A DNA stretch of 64,000 nucleotides from Corynebacterium suranareeae (GCF_002355155.1 NZ_AP017369.1:248001-312000); one strand, 5' to 3'; shown: positions 1 through 9,356, counted from the stretch's first letter. Program-made: numbers and translations. The notes: generated from the letters alone by a model not told the origin.

Positions 1-1
1 G

Positions 2-538
2 AGCTCCCAGCGCATCCGCCCACACCTGGTGAACTGGGATGAAGCCGTAGCCAGCGAGCGCCCAACAATTTTCATTGATGCTGCGGGCGCAAAGACTGAT
101 CAAGTGCCAAGCTACCTCGCCCAACAAGGCCAAACCCTAGAGATCACCAGCAAGAACGACCAAAATGCGGACGGCGAACAACTCACCCGATCCCTGCAAA
201 CCAACGCTGCGCTTGTTGTCGGTTCCATTCAGGCCGTGTGGGATGCCGATAAGAAGCGCACGGTGATTGTGGCAAGTTCCCAGGACAACCCCGCCGATTT
301 GGATGCCTTGATTTCGTGGATGGGAGAAGACCGCGAACGCTGGAGTGATCTCAACGGCGACCTGATTGTCAAAGTCCGAGACCGCGAACCTGTGCAATTG
401 ACCACCGTGGAAGCCCCAGATCAGCCTGGTCGATCGGCCACAGTCTTTATTGCGATCGGCGTCAGCCTTGTGGTCATTGCCCTGATTGTCGCAGCCGTGG
501 TGTCAGTGTCCAGGCGTTCGCAAAAAGGATACAAATGA
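2..538 (+). CDS. C-terminal part of a membrane-anchored, BcsB-like protein (5' end outside window)
   Basis: The reading frame is open to the left edge of the window, so this is the 3' part of a longer gene; 178 residues are visible. The visible part is an extracytoplasmic domain followed by one C-terminal transmembrane helix (about residues 147-168) and a short basic tail RRSQKGYK. The segment just before the helix, with W-x-x-L-N-G-D-L-I-V, resembles the end of cellulose-synthase regulatory subunits of the BcsB type, which also finish with a single anchor helix. A GTG at 29 could be an internal start, but the frame upstream of it is open. It lies 43 bp before a polytopic membrane gene and a processive GT2 synthase, which supports a role as the accessory subunit of a glycan synthase. 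The BcsB relation is an inference from a short region. Confidence 0.55.
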   Translation, partial: SSQRIRPHLVNWDEAVASERPTIFIDAAGAKTDQVPSYLAQQGQTLEITSKNDQNADGEQLTRSLQTNAALVVGSIQAVWDADKKRTVIVASSQDNPADLDALISWMGEDRERWSDLNGDLIVKVRDREPVQLTTVEAPDQPGRSATVFIAIGVSLVVIALIVAAVVSVSRRSQKGYK

Positions 539-581
539 TTTCTTCTTTATCCAGTAGAACGCAGGGGAGGAGGTTGGGCAC

Positions 582-2132
582 ATGAGTAACCCGTCGCTAG
601 AACCGCTAGAACCTCTAGAACCGATCGAGCTTTCTGACGGTACTGAGATTGAAGTTCCAGACGTTGATCCAGAACCTCAAGCTGGCAATGCGCAGATGGA
701 AGTACCCAGCTTACGGACATATGTTTTTCGCGGAATCATTGCCATTGCCTGTTTGATCATTGGTTTTTATGAGAGCTTTGTGCTGCTGTGGCAAAACCTC
801 CGAATCGGCGTGGCCAACTACTCAATACTTGTGGTGCTCATGGCGATCGTGTTGTTCATCGGACTGGACCGCAAGCGTGCTCGTGCATTGAACATTCACG
901 ACCGCGAAGTCGACTACATCATCGGTGGCATTGCCGTACTGATAGCCATCACAATTAAGAGCCAGCTTCTGCCACGTTTTGTGGACTGGGAAACCCTGCT
1001 GCGCTTGGATATGTTCGCAGTGTTAGTCTTTGCGTTTGGTATTTCTGGCCTGGTGTTTGGTATGCGCTCTACCTTTTCTTTTGCGCCCGGCTGGATTTTG
1101 CTGTTCGGTTACAACGCGGCGACACACCTGATCATTTCGGTGATGTTCGGTGGTGGCTTTTGGGGCCCGGTGATGGCCAACATCATTGGACTGTCTCTTG
1201 CGGTGTTGGTGTCCTCCAACAGGGACCTGGTTCAGGGCACCTATTTGGCACTGATGACGGTGATGTTTGGCGTTATTTTTGCCATCATCGTGTGGGCGCT
1301 GACCGATGGCAGTAAGTTCCTCACCTTGGTCCCAGCAGTGCTGGCAACCATCACTGTGGTGTTGGTGTCTTCGCGTTGGAGGCTTGGTCAGTGGAAGATT
1401 CGTCGTAGGCAACCCACGGTGGAAAAAGCCGGACCCGCGCTTATCGCGGTCGTGGTTGCGACAGCATTCTTGGCGTGGATTCCTACTCCTTACGTGGAGC
1501 GCGTCAACAACCTCCCCGGGCTTGAAATGCTGGCAAAGCCTGCCCCAGGTGTTATCGCACCTATCGGTTGGCACATCGACGATGTGCAGTATTACAACTG
1601 GGCTTCGCGCTACTTTGGCCCTGGCTCCTCTCTGCTTAGGCAGACGATGACGGCAGATCATTACAACGAGGCGTGGGATTCTGATGGACTCAACCGAACT
1701 GTTGTGGTGGATACCCTCCAATCGGCGGAACGGTTCCAGCAGCGTGCCTTTGGTGATGAGACGCTGTATTCCACGCTGAGAGGCCGAAAGTCAGATACCA
1801 TCCAGGTAGACCTGGGATACGGCGTGGTCGGACGCGCCTACACGGTGCTCGATGAAACTGACTTCTTGACGTATACCAAGCTGGTTTTTGAATGGCAGAC
1901 CACCAACAACACCGTGGAGAAGATCTCCATCATCGCGGTGGATGATCACCGCACAGAAGCGAAGTTCCCGGAGCTTGCGCCATCGGTTACCAGAATGTTT
2001 ATCCAGGTGGCTACCATTTTGTTCCGTGGAAATGACGTGACCATCGATACCAATACCCAATTGAAAGATCTTGACCTGGTCAGCCAAGTTGGCCGTCAGA
2101 TCGTGGCAGAACAACAGGTGGGGAGGTCATGA
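582..2132 (+). CDS. Polytopic membrane protein with C-terminal extracytoplasmic domain
   Basis: 516 residues. An acidic, proline-rich N-terminal tail (about 45 residues) is followed by about nine hydrophobic helices (roughly residues 49-305) and then a soluble C-terminal domain of about 200 residues with no further helix. The start ATG has a strong GGGGAGGAGG ribosome site just upstream. The gene overlaps the following glycosyltransferase by 4 bp, so the two are translationally coupled. I do not recognise a family. Exosortase was considered, but no conserved Cys in the membrane part was found. By context it may belong to the export or assembly machinery of the glycan made by the next gene. 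Confidence 0.8.
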   Translation: MSNPSLEPLEPLEPIELSDGTEIEVPDVDPEPQAGNAQMEVPSLRTYVFRGIIAIACLIIGFYESFVLLWQNLRIGVANYSILVVLMAIVLFIGLDRKRARALNIHDREVDYIIGGIAVLIAITIKSQLLPRFVDWETLLRLDMFAVLVFAFGISGLVFGMRSTFSFAPGWILLFGYNAATHLIISVMFGGGFWGPVMANIIGLSLAVLVSSNRDLVQGTYLALMTVMFGVIFAIIVWALTDGSKFLTLVPAVLATITVVLVSSRWRLGQWKIRRRQPTVEKAGPALIAVVVATAFLAWIPTPYVERVNNLPGLEMLAKPAPGVIAPIGWHIDDVQYYNWASRYFGPGSSLLRQTMTADHYNEAWDSDGLNRTVVVDTLQSAERFQQRAFGDETLYSTLRGRKSDTIQVDLGYGVVGRAYTVLDETDFLTYTKLVFEWQTTNNTVEKISIIAVDDHRTEAKFPELAPSVTRMFIQVATILFRGNDVTIDTNTQLKDLDLVSQVGRQIVAEQQVGRS

Positions 2133-3592
2133 TGGAACAAGATCTCAGCTACCGTGAAATTCTTCCCCTCAACGCGAGTGAGGAGCAGAAAAAGGCTGCA
2201 CTGATTGATGCCATTGAAGGGTTAAGGGTGCGCGATCCGCTACTCTCTGCCTCGATTGCATTTACTAGAGGGCAGAAAGTCGCCTTCATTGCTGTGGTGG
2301 TGGGCTTTATCTTGATGCTCATTTTTGCTCGGCAAGCAGCACTTATTGGACTGGCAGCAACGTGTACGTTCATGTACCTCATCACATTGCTGGACAGATT
2401 TATCATGTTTTCCAGAGGTATCCGCGCGGAATCCATCATCCAGGTGTCGGATGAAGATGCACTGGCTTTCCCTGAGGACAAGCTGAAAACCTACACGGTG
2501 TTGGTGCCCGCCTATGGCGAACCTGAAGTGATTGCGCAGCTGCTGGCGTCTATGCGCGCTTTTGATTACCCTAAGCATCTTCTGCAGGTATTGCTCATGT
2601 TGGAGGAAGATGATCTGCCCACGATCGCCGCAGCAGAGGCAGCGGGAGTGGATCAGGTGGCGACGATCATTAAGGTGCCGCCAGCGCAGCCGCGCACCAA
2701 GCCGAAGGCCTGTAACTATGGATTGCACTTTGCCACGGGGGACATTGTCACGATCTTTGACGCGGAAGACATGCCAGATCCCCTCCAGCTGCGTCGCGTG
2801 GTGGTGGCATTTGAACGTTCGGCATCCAATACGGTGTGCGTCCAGTCAAGGTTGTCGTATCGAAACGCCAGGCAGAATCTGCTAACCGCGTGGTTCACCA
2901 TTGAATATGACGTGTGGTTTAACTTCCTGCTGCCAGGCGTCATGCGCATGAACGCACCTGTCCCATTGGGCGGTACCTCAAACCATCTGCTCACGGGTGT
3001 TCTGAAAGATCTCGGCGCGTGGGATCCTTTCAATGTCACAGAAGATGCGGACCTCGGCGTGCGTATCGCGGCAAAGGGATATTCCACCGCGGTGTTGGAT
3101 TCGGTGACGTGGGAGGAAGCAAACTCCGACACCATCAACTGGTTGCGCCAGCGTTCCCGCTGGTACAAGGGCTATCTGCAAACATGGCTTGTGTATATGC
3201 GCAGGCCAAAGTGGTTGGTCCAAGAGCTTGGCATCATTCCTGCTGTGCGTTTTACCTTCCTCATGGCAGGCACCCCGATCATTGCGGTGCTCAATCTGCT
3301 GTTTTGGTACTTGTCGCTCGCGTGGATTCTGGGCCAGCCCGGCACCATTGAGCAGATGTTCCCACCTGCGGTGTACTACCCAGCGTTGGTGTGTTTGGTG
3401 GTGGGCAATACTGCGACCATCTTTATGAATCTCATTGGCTGCCGGGAAGGCCGCGACCCCTTGTTGCTCATCGCGGTTCTCACGTTCCCGCTGTATTGGC
3501 TGCTCATGAGCATTGCAGCGTTGAAAGGCACGTGGCAATTGATCACGCGACCATCCTATTGGGAGAAAACTGCCCACGGATTGGAGGCGTAA
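2129..3592 (+). CDS. Processive family 2 glycosyltransferase (BcsA-like)
   Basis: 487 residues with the layout of membrane-bound processive GT2 synthases: two N-terminal helices (about 50-90), a cytoplasmic catalytic domain, then about four C-terminal helices. Catalytic landmarks are visible: the D-A-E-D metal/nucleotide motif near residue 211, E-D-A-D-L-G near 304 (the catalytic TED-like Asp), and Q-R-S-R-W near 340 (the Q/RxxRW acceptor motif). It probably polymerises a sugar from a nucleotide-sugar at the cytoplasmic face and threads it through the membrane. The start ATG overlaps the upstream stop (ATGA); a second ATG follows directly at 2132. No PilZ domain is visible, so c-di-GMP control is not indicated. 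The sugar cannot be told from sequence. Confidence 0.85.
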   Translation: MMEQDLSYREILPLNASEEQKKAALIDAIEGLRVRDPLLSASIAFTRGQKVAFIAVVVGFILMLIFARQAALIGLAATCTFMYLITLLDRFIMFSRGIRAESIIQVSDEDALAFPEDKLKTYTVLVPAYGEPEVIAQLLASMRAFDYPKHLLQVLLMLEEDDLPTIAAAEAAGVDQVATIIKVPPAQPRTKPKACNYGLHFATGDIVTIFDAEDMPDPLQLRRVVVAFERSASNTVCVQSRLSYRNARQNLLTAWFTIEYDVWFNFLLPGVMRMNAPVPLGGTSNHLLTGVLKDLGAWDPFNVTEDADLGVRIAAKGYSTAVLDSVTWEEANSDTINWLRQRSRWYKGYLQTWLVYMRRPKWLVQELGIIPAVRFTFLMAGTPIIAVLNLLFWYLSLAWILGQPGTIEQMFPPAVYYPALVCLVVGNTATIFMNLIGCREGRDPLLLIAVLTFPLYWLLMSIAALKGTWQLITRPSYWEKTAHGLEA

Positions 3593-3595
3593 GCG

Positions 3596-5329
3596 GTGCC
3601 CATCGTCAAACCAATGCCGGCCCTGCCCAGGCGCGCGCCCGTCCTGGCGAGTTCGCAGATCGAAGGGTTTGAACACCGTAGAGGGTGGCGTCGACAAGCA
3701 AATTTCTGGTTTGCTGCAAGCCTTGCCCTGTACTGGTGCGCCGCGCTGTGGATCGCGCTGGATGTTGGGTATTTCTGGGGCGACGCGCTCTCGCGCACCC
3801 AAGGCGCCCTATCCGCGCTGTACTCGCGCAACCCCACGTTGTCGGCGATCGGTTACGTGTTTACCCCTCTGACCACCGTGTTGCAGATTCCATTGGTGGC
3901 GCTAAGCCCCTGGGTCCCGGAATTCACGCGTGCCGGGTTGGCAGGCGCATTGGTGTCATCAGTGTTCATGGCGGCTTCAGTGAGGCAATTGTGGTTGATT
4001 GCCAGCGAGCGCAACATCCGGTATTGGCTCGCGGTGGTAGGCCTTCTGTTGTATGCACTTAACCCAATGATCATCCTGTACGGCGCGACGGGAATGAGCG
4101 AAGCTCCGTTCATTTACGCCACTCTCTGGGCGGTGCGCAGGCTGATTCGCTGGACTTCTACCGACGACGTCCACGACCTCATTACCTGTGGTTTTGCGTT
4201 GGCATTGGCGTTTTTAGCGCGCTATGACGCCCTCATCATGGCCTTCGTAGCCATGTGGACTGTCGGATTTATGACATGGCGCGCACGCTACCGCCGTGGC
4301 TTCCGCGACCGCATCGGATTCGCACTTGTCGACATGCTGCTCCTCGTCTGGCCGATCGGCTTCGCCTTCGTCGCCTGGACTGGCGCCAGCTGGCTCACCA
4401 CCGGCGAACTCTTTGCCCAATTCACCTCCACAGACGGCAACGCTGCGATCATCGCAGCATCCGGCGGCGGCGCCACAGGACCCCAAGCGCTTTTCGACGC
4501 CTCCGTCCGCACCTTCCTCATCTCCCCAGCTCTCCTACTCGTCGCAGTAGTTGCAGTCTTTTTTGCTTATCGACGCCGCGACCCCGAACCCATCATCCCC
4601 TTAGCTCTCATCGGCTCCGTGGTCTTCTTCCAAATCATCACCTACTCACTTGGATCCACCTTCGGTCTGCTGCGCTTTTTCCTCACCGCCCTGCCGCTCA
4701 CCATTATCTTGCTGTTCCAAATTATCCCGCCCCGCCACCGATTCCCCTCACTTCGACCAGGTGCGTGCTACCGCGATCGCGTCACCGGCAAGTACGTGCC
4801 CAAAACAATCACCGGTGTCTTAGTTCTTGCGATCTTCGGTGGCACCGGCATCACCCTGTACGGCATGAGCAGTGCTAACTGGGCACCCCAGGAATACGCT
4901 ATCCGAGAACTAGTTTTCAACATGGAATCGCCATCGCAGGACGCCATCCACACCCTGAGCACCTTCTCCACTGAAATGGATGTCGCCGATTTCATCGACT
5001 CCCTCAACCTTGGAGACGGCGAAGTCCTTCTCTCCACCACCTATGGCTTCGCCGTCCTCACCGCATCAAACAACCAAAAGCAATTCATCATCCCCTCCGA
5101 CGAAGACTTCATCACCACCCTCAACGAACCCGCTGAGCTGGGCGTTAAGTACATCCTCGCCCTCCCACGCGAAGGCCGCGGCGCCACCGATCCGATCAAC
5201 CTGCGCTACCCAGACATGTATGAAACCGGCAGCCAGATCGCCACGATGGAAATCGAATTCATCAACCAAGGCCAAGGACAACCAGATTGGCGCCTCTATC
5301 GGGTGCTCACCACACCCGAACAGTCGTAG
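3596..5329 (+). CDS. GT-C-type polytopic membrane protein
   Basis: 577 residues beginning with GTG three bases after the GT2 stop, with GGAGG upstream. There are about ten hydrophobic helices, a short first extracytoplasmic loop carrying an acidic residue (G-D-A-L-S-R near residue 61), and a later G-M-S-E-A-P segment. This pattern is typical of GT-C glycosyltransferases of the ArnT/PMT superfamily, which use polyprenyl-phosphate sugars outside the membrane. About 160 C-terminal residues look extracytoplasmic. It closes the apparent operon that starts left of the window and may decorate or extend the polymer made by the neighbouring GT2 enzyme. The GT-C call rests on topology and a few residues and is moderately sure. 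Confidence 0.7.
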   Translation: MPIVKPMPALPRRAPVLASSQIEGFEHRRGWRRQANFWFAASLALYWCAALWIALDVGYFWGDALSRTQGALSALYSRNPTLSAIGYVFTPLTTVLQIPLVALSPWVPEFTRAGLAGALVSSVFMAASVRQLWLIASERNIRYWLAVVGLLLYALNPMIILYGATGMSEAPFIYATLWAVRRLIRWTSTDDVHDLITCGFALALAFLARYDALIMAFVAMWTVGFMTWRARYRRGFRDRIGFALVDMLLLVWPIGFAFVAWTGASWLTTGELFAQFTSTDGNAAIIAASGGGATGPQALFDASVRTFLISPALLLVAVVAVFFAYRRRDPEPIIPLALIGSVVFFQIITYSLGSTFGLLRFFLTALPLTIILLFQIIPPRHRFPSLRPGACYRDRVTGKYVPKTITGVLVLAIFGGTGITLYGMSSANWAPQEYAIRELVFNMESPSQDAIHTLSTFSTEMDVADFIDSLNLGDGEVLLSTTYGFAVLTASNNQKQFIIPSDEDFITTLNEPAELGVKYILALPREGRGATDPINLRYPDMYETGSQIATMEIEFINQGQGQPDWRLYRVLTTPEQS

Positions 5330-5386
5330 ACTCTTTGTAACTACCGTTGTTGTTTTCCATAGTTGTTTTCCATATCCAGGAGAGTC

Positions 5387-6454
5387 ATGGCCCGCAAGCT
5401 GAAGGACAAACTTCCCCGAAGTTTTGACAAAATCGTCGAATCGGGCGATTTTGACGCTTTCAAAGAGGTCTTCACCGAGCGCGCCCTCGACGCTAAAAAC
5501 CGCCACGGCGACACCGCCCTCCACATGCGCGACGTCCCCCAAGAATATAAAGAATGGCTCCTCGACCAGGGCCTCGACGTTGACGTCCGCAACGAAACCG
5601 GTGACACCCCACTCCACATCCACTCCCACGACTGGAACCTGACCCCCGGCTTCCTCCTCCGCCGCGGTGCCGACGTCTGTGCCGTAAACAACGATGGCGA
5701 ATCCGTCGCCTACGGCGCAGCTTTCTTCCCCCACAACCTGGAAACACTCATCGACGCTGGCGCCGACCCCTACGCCCGCGCCAACGACGGCAGCTCCCCA
5801 CTCATGCGCGTCATCCGCAATGCCAACCCCGGCAGCATCATCGAACTCGCCACCATCACCCGCCTCCTCCACGACACTGACCTCACCGACGAAGAACTTC
5901 GCGAAACCCAAGAACGCATCATCCGCCTCGGCGAAGAATTTGAAGACATCCGCGACTCCTACAATGAAGAAGCCGTCGACCAAGCCTCCAGCGACATGAT
6001 CTGGCTCTACGACCACTTCGACATCCCCGAAGAACTCCGAGCCAACACCCCCAAACGCCACGACGGCATCAGCCCCATCACCCTCCTCGGAACCACCTGG
6101 CAGGAACAATTCATCGAAGGCTACGATCTCCTTGTTCCCGCAATGGGCAAAGCGAAATCCCTCCAAGGCGAAGCCCTCCGAATTGCCGGACGAGTATCCA
6201 ACGAATTTCACGGCAACGGTGGCGTCAACTGGGACAAAGACTTCAAACGCATGGCCAAATCTCTCAACCACATTTGTGAGCAGGGCGTTCCTTTGGGTGA
6301 GCCAGAATTAGAAGAACTGGCTGCGGCCGTTAAATCAGTGCGCAAAGGTGAACCCACCGAGGAGGAGATCGACACCCTTCCACGGTTGGCCACCAAATGG
6401 GTCGCACAAAACCCACAACCGCTGCCACTGGGAGAGGTTGACTACAAGCGCTAG
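5387..6454 (+). CDS. Ankyrin-repeat protein
   Basis: 355 residues. Several ankyrin units are visible in the first half (G-D-T-A-L-H, G-D-T-P-L-H-I-H, then units with L-I-D-A-G-A-D-P-Y-A and G-S-S-P-L-M). The second half is helical and charged, with no recognised domain. The ATG at 5387 is chosen because AGGAGA lies 3-8 bases upstream; a TTG 24 bases earlier has no such site. Third codon positions are strikingly rich in C in the first 700 bases, unlike the flanking genes. It is cytoplasmic by prediction (no signal or helix). The stop codon TAG shares the palindrome CTAG with the stop of the convergent DeoR gene. Function unknown; ankyrin repeats imply a protein-binding role. Confidence 0.8.
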   Translation: MARKLKDKLPRSFDKIVESGDFDAFKEVFTERALDAKNRHGDTALHMRDVPQEYKEWLLDQGLDVDVRNETGDTPLHIHSHDWNLTPGFLLRRGADVCAVNNDGESVAYGAAFFPHNLETLIDAGADPYARANDGSSPLMRVIRNANPGSIIELATITRLLHDTDLTDEELRETQERIIRLGEEFEDIRDSYNEEAVDQASSDMIWLYDHFDIPEELRANTPKRHDGISPITLLGTTWQEQFIEGYDLLVPAMGKAKSLQGEALRIAGRVSNEFHGNGGVNWDKDFKRMAKSLNHICEQGVPLGEPELEELAAAVKSVRKGEPTEEEIDTLPRLATKWVAQNPQPLPLGEVDYKR

Positions 6455-7242
6455 ATTTCTTGAGTGACCGTGAGATTAACTCCCAGCTCATGAATGCGCT
6501 CGATCGTTTGGGAATCTAAACCCCAGTCTGTGATGATTGCGTCAATTTCATCCAACGGGCATACCGTCACCATGGAGATCACGCCGTACTTTGTTGTGTC
6601 AGCCAGAAGAGTTGATGTGGTTGACACTTCCATCACCTTTCTTTTTAGAAGGCGTTTCTCTTCCGCGGGAGCGGTCAAACCTCGGTTCAGTGACCAACCT
6701 GAGGATGAAATGAAGGCGATGTCGAAGTTGAAAATCTCCACGCTGCGTGCAGCTAAATGTCCTTGGCATGCACCAATCTCAGGATCAATAGCGCCACCAG
6801 TTTGAATGGTGCGAATATGCGGGTAGTTGAACAACGTGGTGGCGACGAAAAGGTCATTGGTCATGACCGTGAGATTCTGTCGAGGCTCAAGATAGGGGAC
6901 TAGAGCCTGCAGCGTTGTTCCGGCATCTAGAAAAATTGTCATGCCATCGGTAACTCGATCGGCGGCTTCCCTAGCAATAGCTTCTTTGCGGTGCAGTTCA
7001 AGGGCTAATCTGCTGGCACGGTCGAGGGGGACCGGCGTGGAAATGCCTTCAGAAAGTTTGACACCACCCTTGATGGAAACAACTTGGCCGGATTCTTCCA
7101 AAGCCGCAATATCTCGGCGAACTGTCATTTGGGAGACATTGAGGTGCTGAGAAAGTGCTCGGATACTTAACGCCCCACTTTGTTGCAGTGCTGCTGTGAT
7201 TTTTTGTTGGCGTTGTTCCGGAATGAGTGGGGAGGAAGACAT
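6451..7242 (-). CDS. DeoR-family transcriptional repressor of the adjacent sugar-acid genes
   Basis: 263 residues. The N-terminus has the DeoR winged-helix signature (helix-turn-helix about residues 18-58 with V-S-Q-M-T-V-R-R-D-I). The C-terminal domain is the sugar-phosphate-binding DeoRC domain with D-A-G-T-T and the later T-D-L region. The start ATG has AAAGG six bases upstream. It is divergent from an aldolase-transporter-kinase operon and separated from it by 156 bp that contain repeated TTTGTGA motifs. It therefore probably represses that operon and is released by a phosphorylated sugar acid. The ligand is inferred from the neighbours only. Confidence 0.88.
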   Translation of the reverse strand: MSSSPLIPEQRQQKITAALQQSGALSIRALSQHLNVSQMTVRRDIAALEESGQVVSIKGGVKLSEGISTPVPLDRASRLALELHRKEAIAREAADRVTDGMTIFLDAGTTLQALVPYLEPRQNLTVMTNDLFVATTLFNYPHIRTIQTGGAIDPEIGACQGHLAARSVEIFNFDIAFISSSGWSLNRGLTAPAEEKRLLKRKVMEVSTTSTLLADTTKYGVISMVTVCPLDEIDAIITDWGLDSQTIERIHELGVNLTVTQEI

Positions 7243-7278
7243 TGGAACCTTTCACCAAGACTATCAAATGTTAAAGAT

Positions 7279-7395
7279 TCACAAATTTTAACAGGAGTTC
7301 GGGGGGTTTGGGGGTGATAGGGGACCGCCATGTGGCAGTTTGTGATTATTTGGGGTGAAATGGTTGCTTTTGTGAATTTGTGTGATAGTTTGTGA
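7279..7395. promoter_or_regulatory. Phased TTTGTGA operator array in the DeoR/aldolase promoter region
   Basis: TTTGTGA occurs at 7339-7345, 7369-7375 and 7389-7395, and its reverse complement TCACAAA at 7279-7285. The three direct copies are 30 and 20 bp apart, that is on the same face of the helix. The last copy overlaps the -10 hexamer of the aldolase gene. DeoR-type repressors often bind such repeated short sites; binding here is inferred. Confidence 0.55.
7386..7391 (+). promoter_or_regulatory. -10 hexamer of the aldolase operon, leaderless start
   Basis: TAGTTT lies 7 bases before the ATG at 7399 and there is no Shine-Dalgarno sequence, which fits transcription starting at the A of the start codon. 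Confidence 0.45.
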
Positions 7396-7398
7396 GTC

Positions 7399-8034
7399 AT
7401 GTCATTCAAATTGCACACACTTAATGCACTTCACAGCACTGGAGCGTTGCTGATCATTCGCACACCGGATGCAGACAGCGCTTATCAGGTCGCACGTGCT
7501 GCTATCGAAGGTGGAATCCGCTGCTTGGAGATCCCTTTCGGAGTCCCTGGGGCACTTCAAGCAATTGAGAAAATTGCAACAGAGTACGGAGATCAAGGCG
7601 TATATGTCGGAGCTGGAACAGTTCTAGATGCACAATCCGCATATGCAGCGGTCAACGCAGGATCCTCATTGCTTGTCAGCCCCAATGTGAATGACGGGGT
7701 CTTGGAAATCGCACAGCGATACCAAGTGGTTTCCATGCCGGGAGCGTTCACCCCAACTGAAATTCAAACCGCCCTTGAAAAAGGTGCAGATGTGGTCAAG
7801 CTTTTCCCTGCAGAGCTCCATGGTCCGAAGTACCTCAAATCACTTCGCACCCCACTCGAGCACGCGCCAATTGCACCAACGGGTGGCGTTGATCTTGACA
7901 CAGTCGGAGATTGGTTTGATGCAGGAGCCTTCTCTGTTGGAGTTTCAAGTTATATCTGCAAGGCAGGCAGTGCCGAAGCTATTACGGCAAACGCTGCGTC
8001 CTTGCTCCAAAAAATTGCTGATGTAAGGAGCTGA
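7399..8034 (+). CDS. 2-dehydro-3-deoxy-6-phospho-gluconate/galactonate aldolase
   Basis: 211 residues, the normal length of class I KDPG/KDPGal aldolases. The Schiff-base lysine sits in V-V-K-L-F-P-A-E (about residue 134). The phosphate-binding glycine-rich segment P-T-G-G-V and the G-A-G-T-V-L strand are present. The usual catalytic glutamate lies in C-L-E-I-P-F. The enzyme cleaves a 2-keto-3-deoxy-6-phosphosugar acid into pyruvate and glyceraldehyde 3-phosphate. It is the first gene of an operon with an MFS porter and a P-loop kinase. No dehydratase is nearby, so the 2-keto-3-deoxy acid is perhaps taken up directly. Gluconate versus galactonate specificity cannot be decided by eye. Confidence 0.88.
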   Translation: MSFKLHTLNALHSTGALLIIRTPDADSAYQVARAAIEGGIRCLEIPFGVPGALQAIEKIATEYGDQGVYVGAGTVLDAQSAYAAVNAGSSLLVSPNVNDGVLEIAQRYQVVSMPGAFTPTEIQTALEKGADVVKLFPAELHGPKYLKSLRTPLEHAPIAPTGGVDLDTVGDWFDAGAFSVGVSSYICKAGSAEAITANAASLLQKIADVRS

Positions 8035-8036
8035 AC

Positions 8037-9356
8037 ATGAGTACTCAAGCAACCCCTCAAACGCAGAAAGCATCGTCTTCCTGGGATTTTACAACGATCA
8101 AGAAGATGCGCTGGTTCTTCATTGCACTGATCGTGATCGCTGGTGTCATTAACTACCTCGACCGTTCGACTCTGTCGATCGGCAACTCCACCATCGCGGA
8201 AGAACTAAGCCTCACCACCGTTCAGATGGGCCTCTTGCTCTCTGCGTTTTCTTGGCCTTACGCGCTGGCAAACCTTCCGGCTGGCTACCTCATTGACAAA
8301 TTCGGCGTGAAGAAGATGTTCCTCGTCGCTGCTGTCGGTTGGTCGATCGTCGCCGTCGGAACAGCCTTCGCCAACACTTTCTTGGCGCTATACATCGCAC
8401 GAGTACTGCTGGGTATTGCAGAATCCCCATTCTTCGCGGCAGGTCTTAAGGCATCACAAATGTGGTTCTCCAAGCGTGAGCGCTCTTTGCCTGTCTCAAT
8501 TGTGAACACCGGTTCCCAAATCGGAAACGCACTTGCACCACCACTGCTTACCTTCCTGCTCTTGGGCTTCGGCTGGCGATGGATGTTTGCAATCGTTGGT
8601 GTTGCAGGTCTGATTATCGCTGCAGTGTGGTGGTTCAGCTACCGCGATCCAAAGCCCGAAGAAGACGCCCTGATCCACAACGAAATCGGCGACGATTTGG
8701 TGACCGAATCAGCGAACGAAACTGAGAAGGCTTCCTGGTTCTCTTTGCTGGCTACACCCAATACCTGGTTCATGATCATTGGTGCATTCGGAATTTTCTA
8801 CACGGTATGGGTGTACCTCACCTGGCTGCCTAGGTACTTGGAAGAGTCTCGTGGATTCTCCCTGTCCACAACTGGTTGGGTCGCGGCGCTGCCATTTATG
8901 TGCGGTATTGCCGGTGTGCTTTTGGGTGGCGTTGTTTCCAAGAAGTTCATTGATGGCGGCATGAAAGCTATCACAGCACGCAAAATCCCTATCGTTGGTG
9001 GCGCAATCCTCGCCGCGATCGCAGTTGCTCCTGTCGCATACATTGAAAACACCACGCTCAACATTTTGCTTCTGTGTATTGGCTACTTTGCAGCTCAGAT
9101 CCCAATTGCATGTATTTGGACACTTGCGTCCGATATTGCAGAACCACACCAAGTCGCATCATTGGGCGCAATCCAGAACTTTGGTGGCTTCCTCGGTGCG
9201 GCCGTTGCCCCAATCGCAACAGGCTACATTTTGGAAGTAACCGGAACCTTTAACTGGGTGTTCATTCTTGCCGGTCTCCTCCTTCTCATTGGTGCCTTCA
9301 GTTACGGTGTTCTTGTAAAGGACCGTCGAGAAGCGTCTTTGCAGGTGACAGCATGA
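8037..9356 (+). CDS. MFS sugar-acid transporter (anion:cation symporter family)
   Basis: 439 residues with twelve predicted helices. The first-helix motif I-N-Y-L-D-R-S-T-L-S and the loop D-K-F-G-V-K-K are characteristic of the ACS family that includes galactonate and glucarate porters. AAGGAG precedes the ATG, which begins two bases after the aldolase stop; its own stop overlaps the kinase start by 4 bp. By context it imports the hexonate or 2-keto-3-deoxyhexonate used by the aldolase and kinase. Exact substrate unknown. Confidence 0.85.
   Translation: MSTQATPQTQKASSSWDFTTIKKMRWFFIALIVIAGVINYLDRSTLSIGNSTIAEELSLTTVQMGLLLSAFSWPYALANLPAGYLIDKFGVKKMFLVAAVGWSIVAVGTAFANTFLALYIARVLLGIAESPFFAAGLKASQMWFSKRERSLPVSIVNTGSQIGNALAPPLLTFLLLGFGWRWMFAIVGVAGLIIAAVWWFSYRDPKPEEDALIHNEIGDDLVTESANETEKASWFSLLATPNTWFMIIGAFGIFYTVWVYLTWLPRYLEESRGFSLSTTGWVAALPFMCGIAGVLLGGVVSKKFIDGGMKAITARKIPIVGGAILAAIAVAPVAYIENTTLNILLLCIGYFAAQIPIACIWTLASDIAEPHQVASLGAIQNFGGFLGAAVAPIATGYILEVTGTFNWVFILAGLLLLIGAFSYGVLVKDRREASLQVTA

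Noticed and set aside
5343..5374. Direct repeat GTTGTTTTCCAT near the ankyrin start
   Set aside because: Only two short copies; likely chance slippage and not positioned as an operator.
5066..6271. Long open frame on the minus strand (about 400 codons)
   Set aside because: It is rich in Val, Gly, Ala, Asp and Glu with no domain, and mirrors the C-rich third positions of the ankyrin gene and the end of the GT-C gene; no ribosome site.
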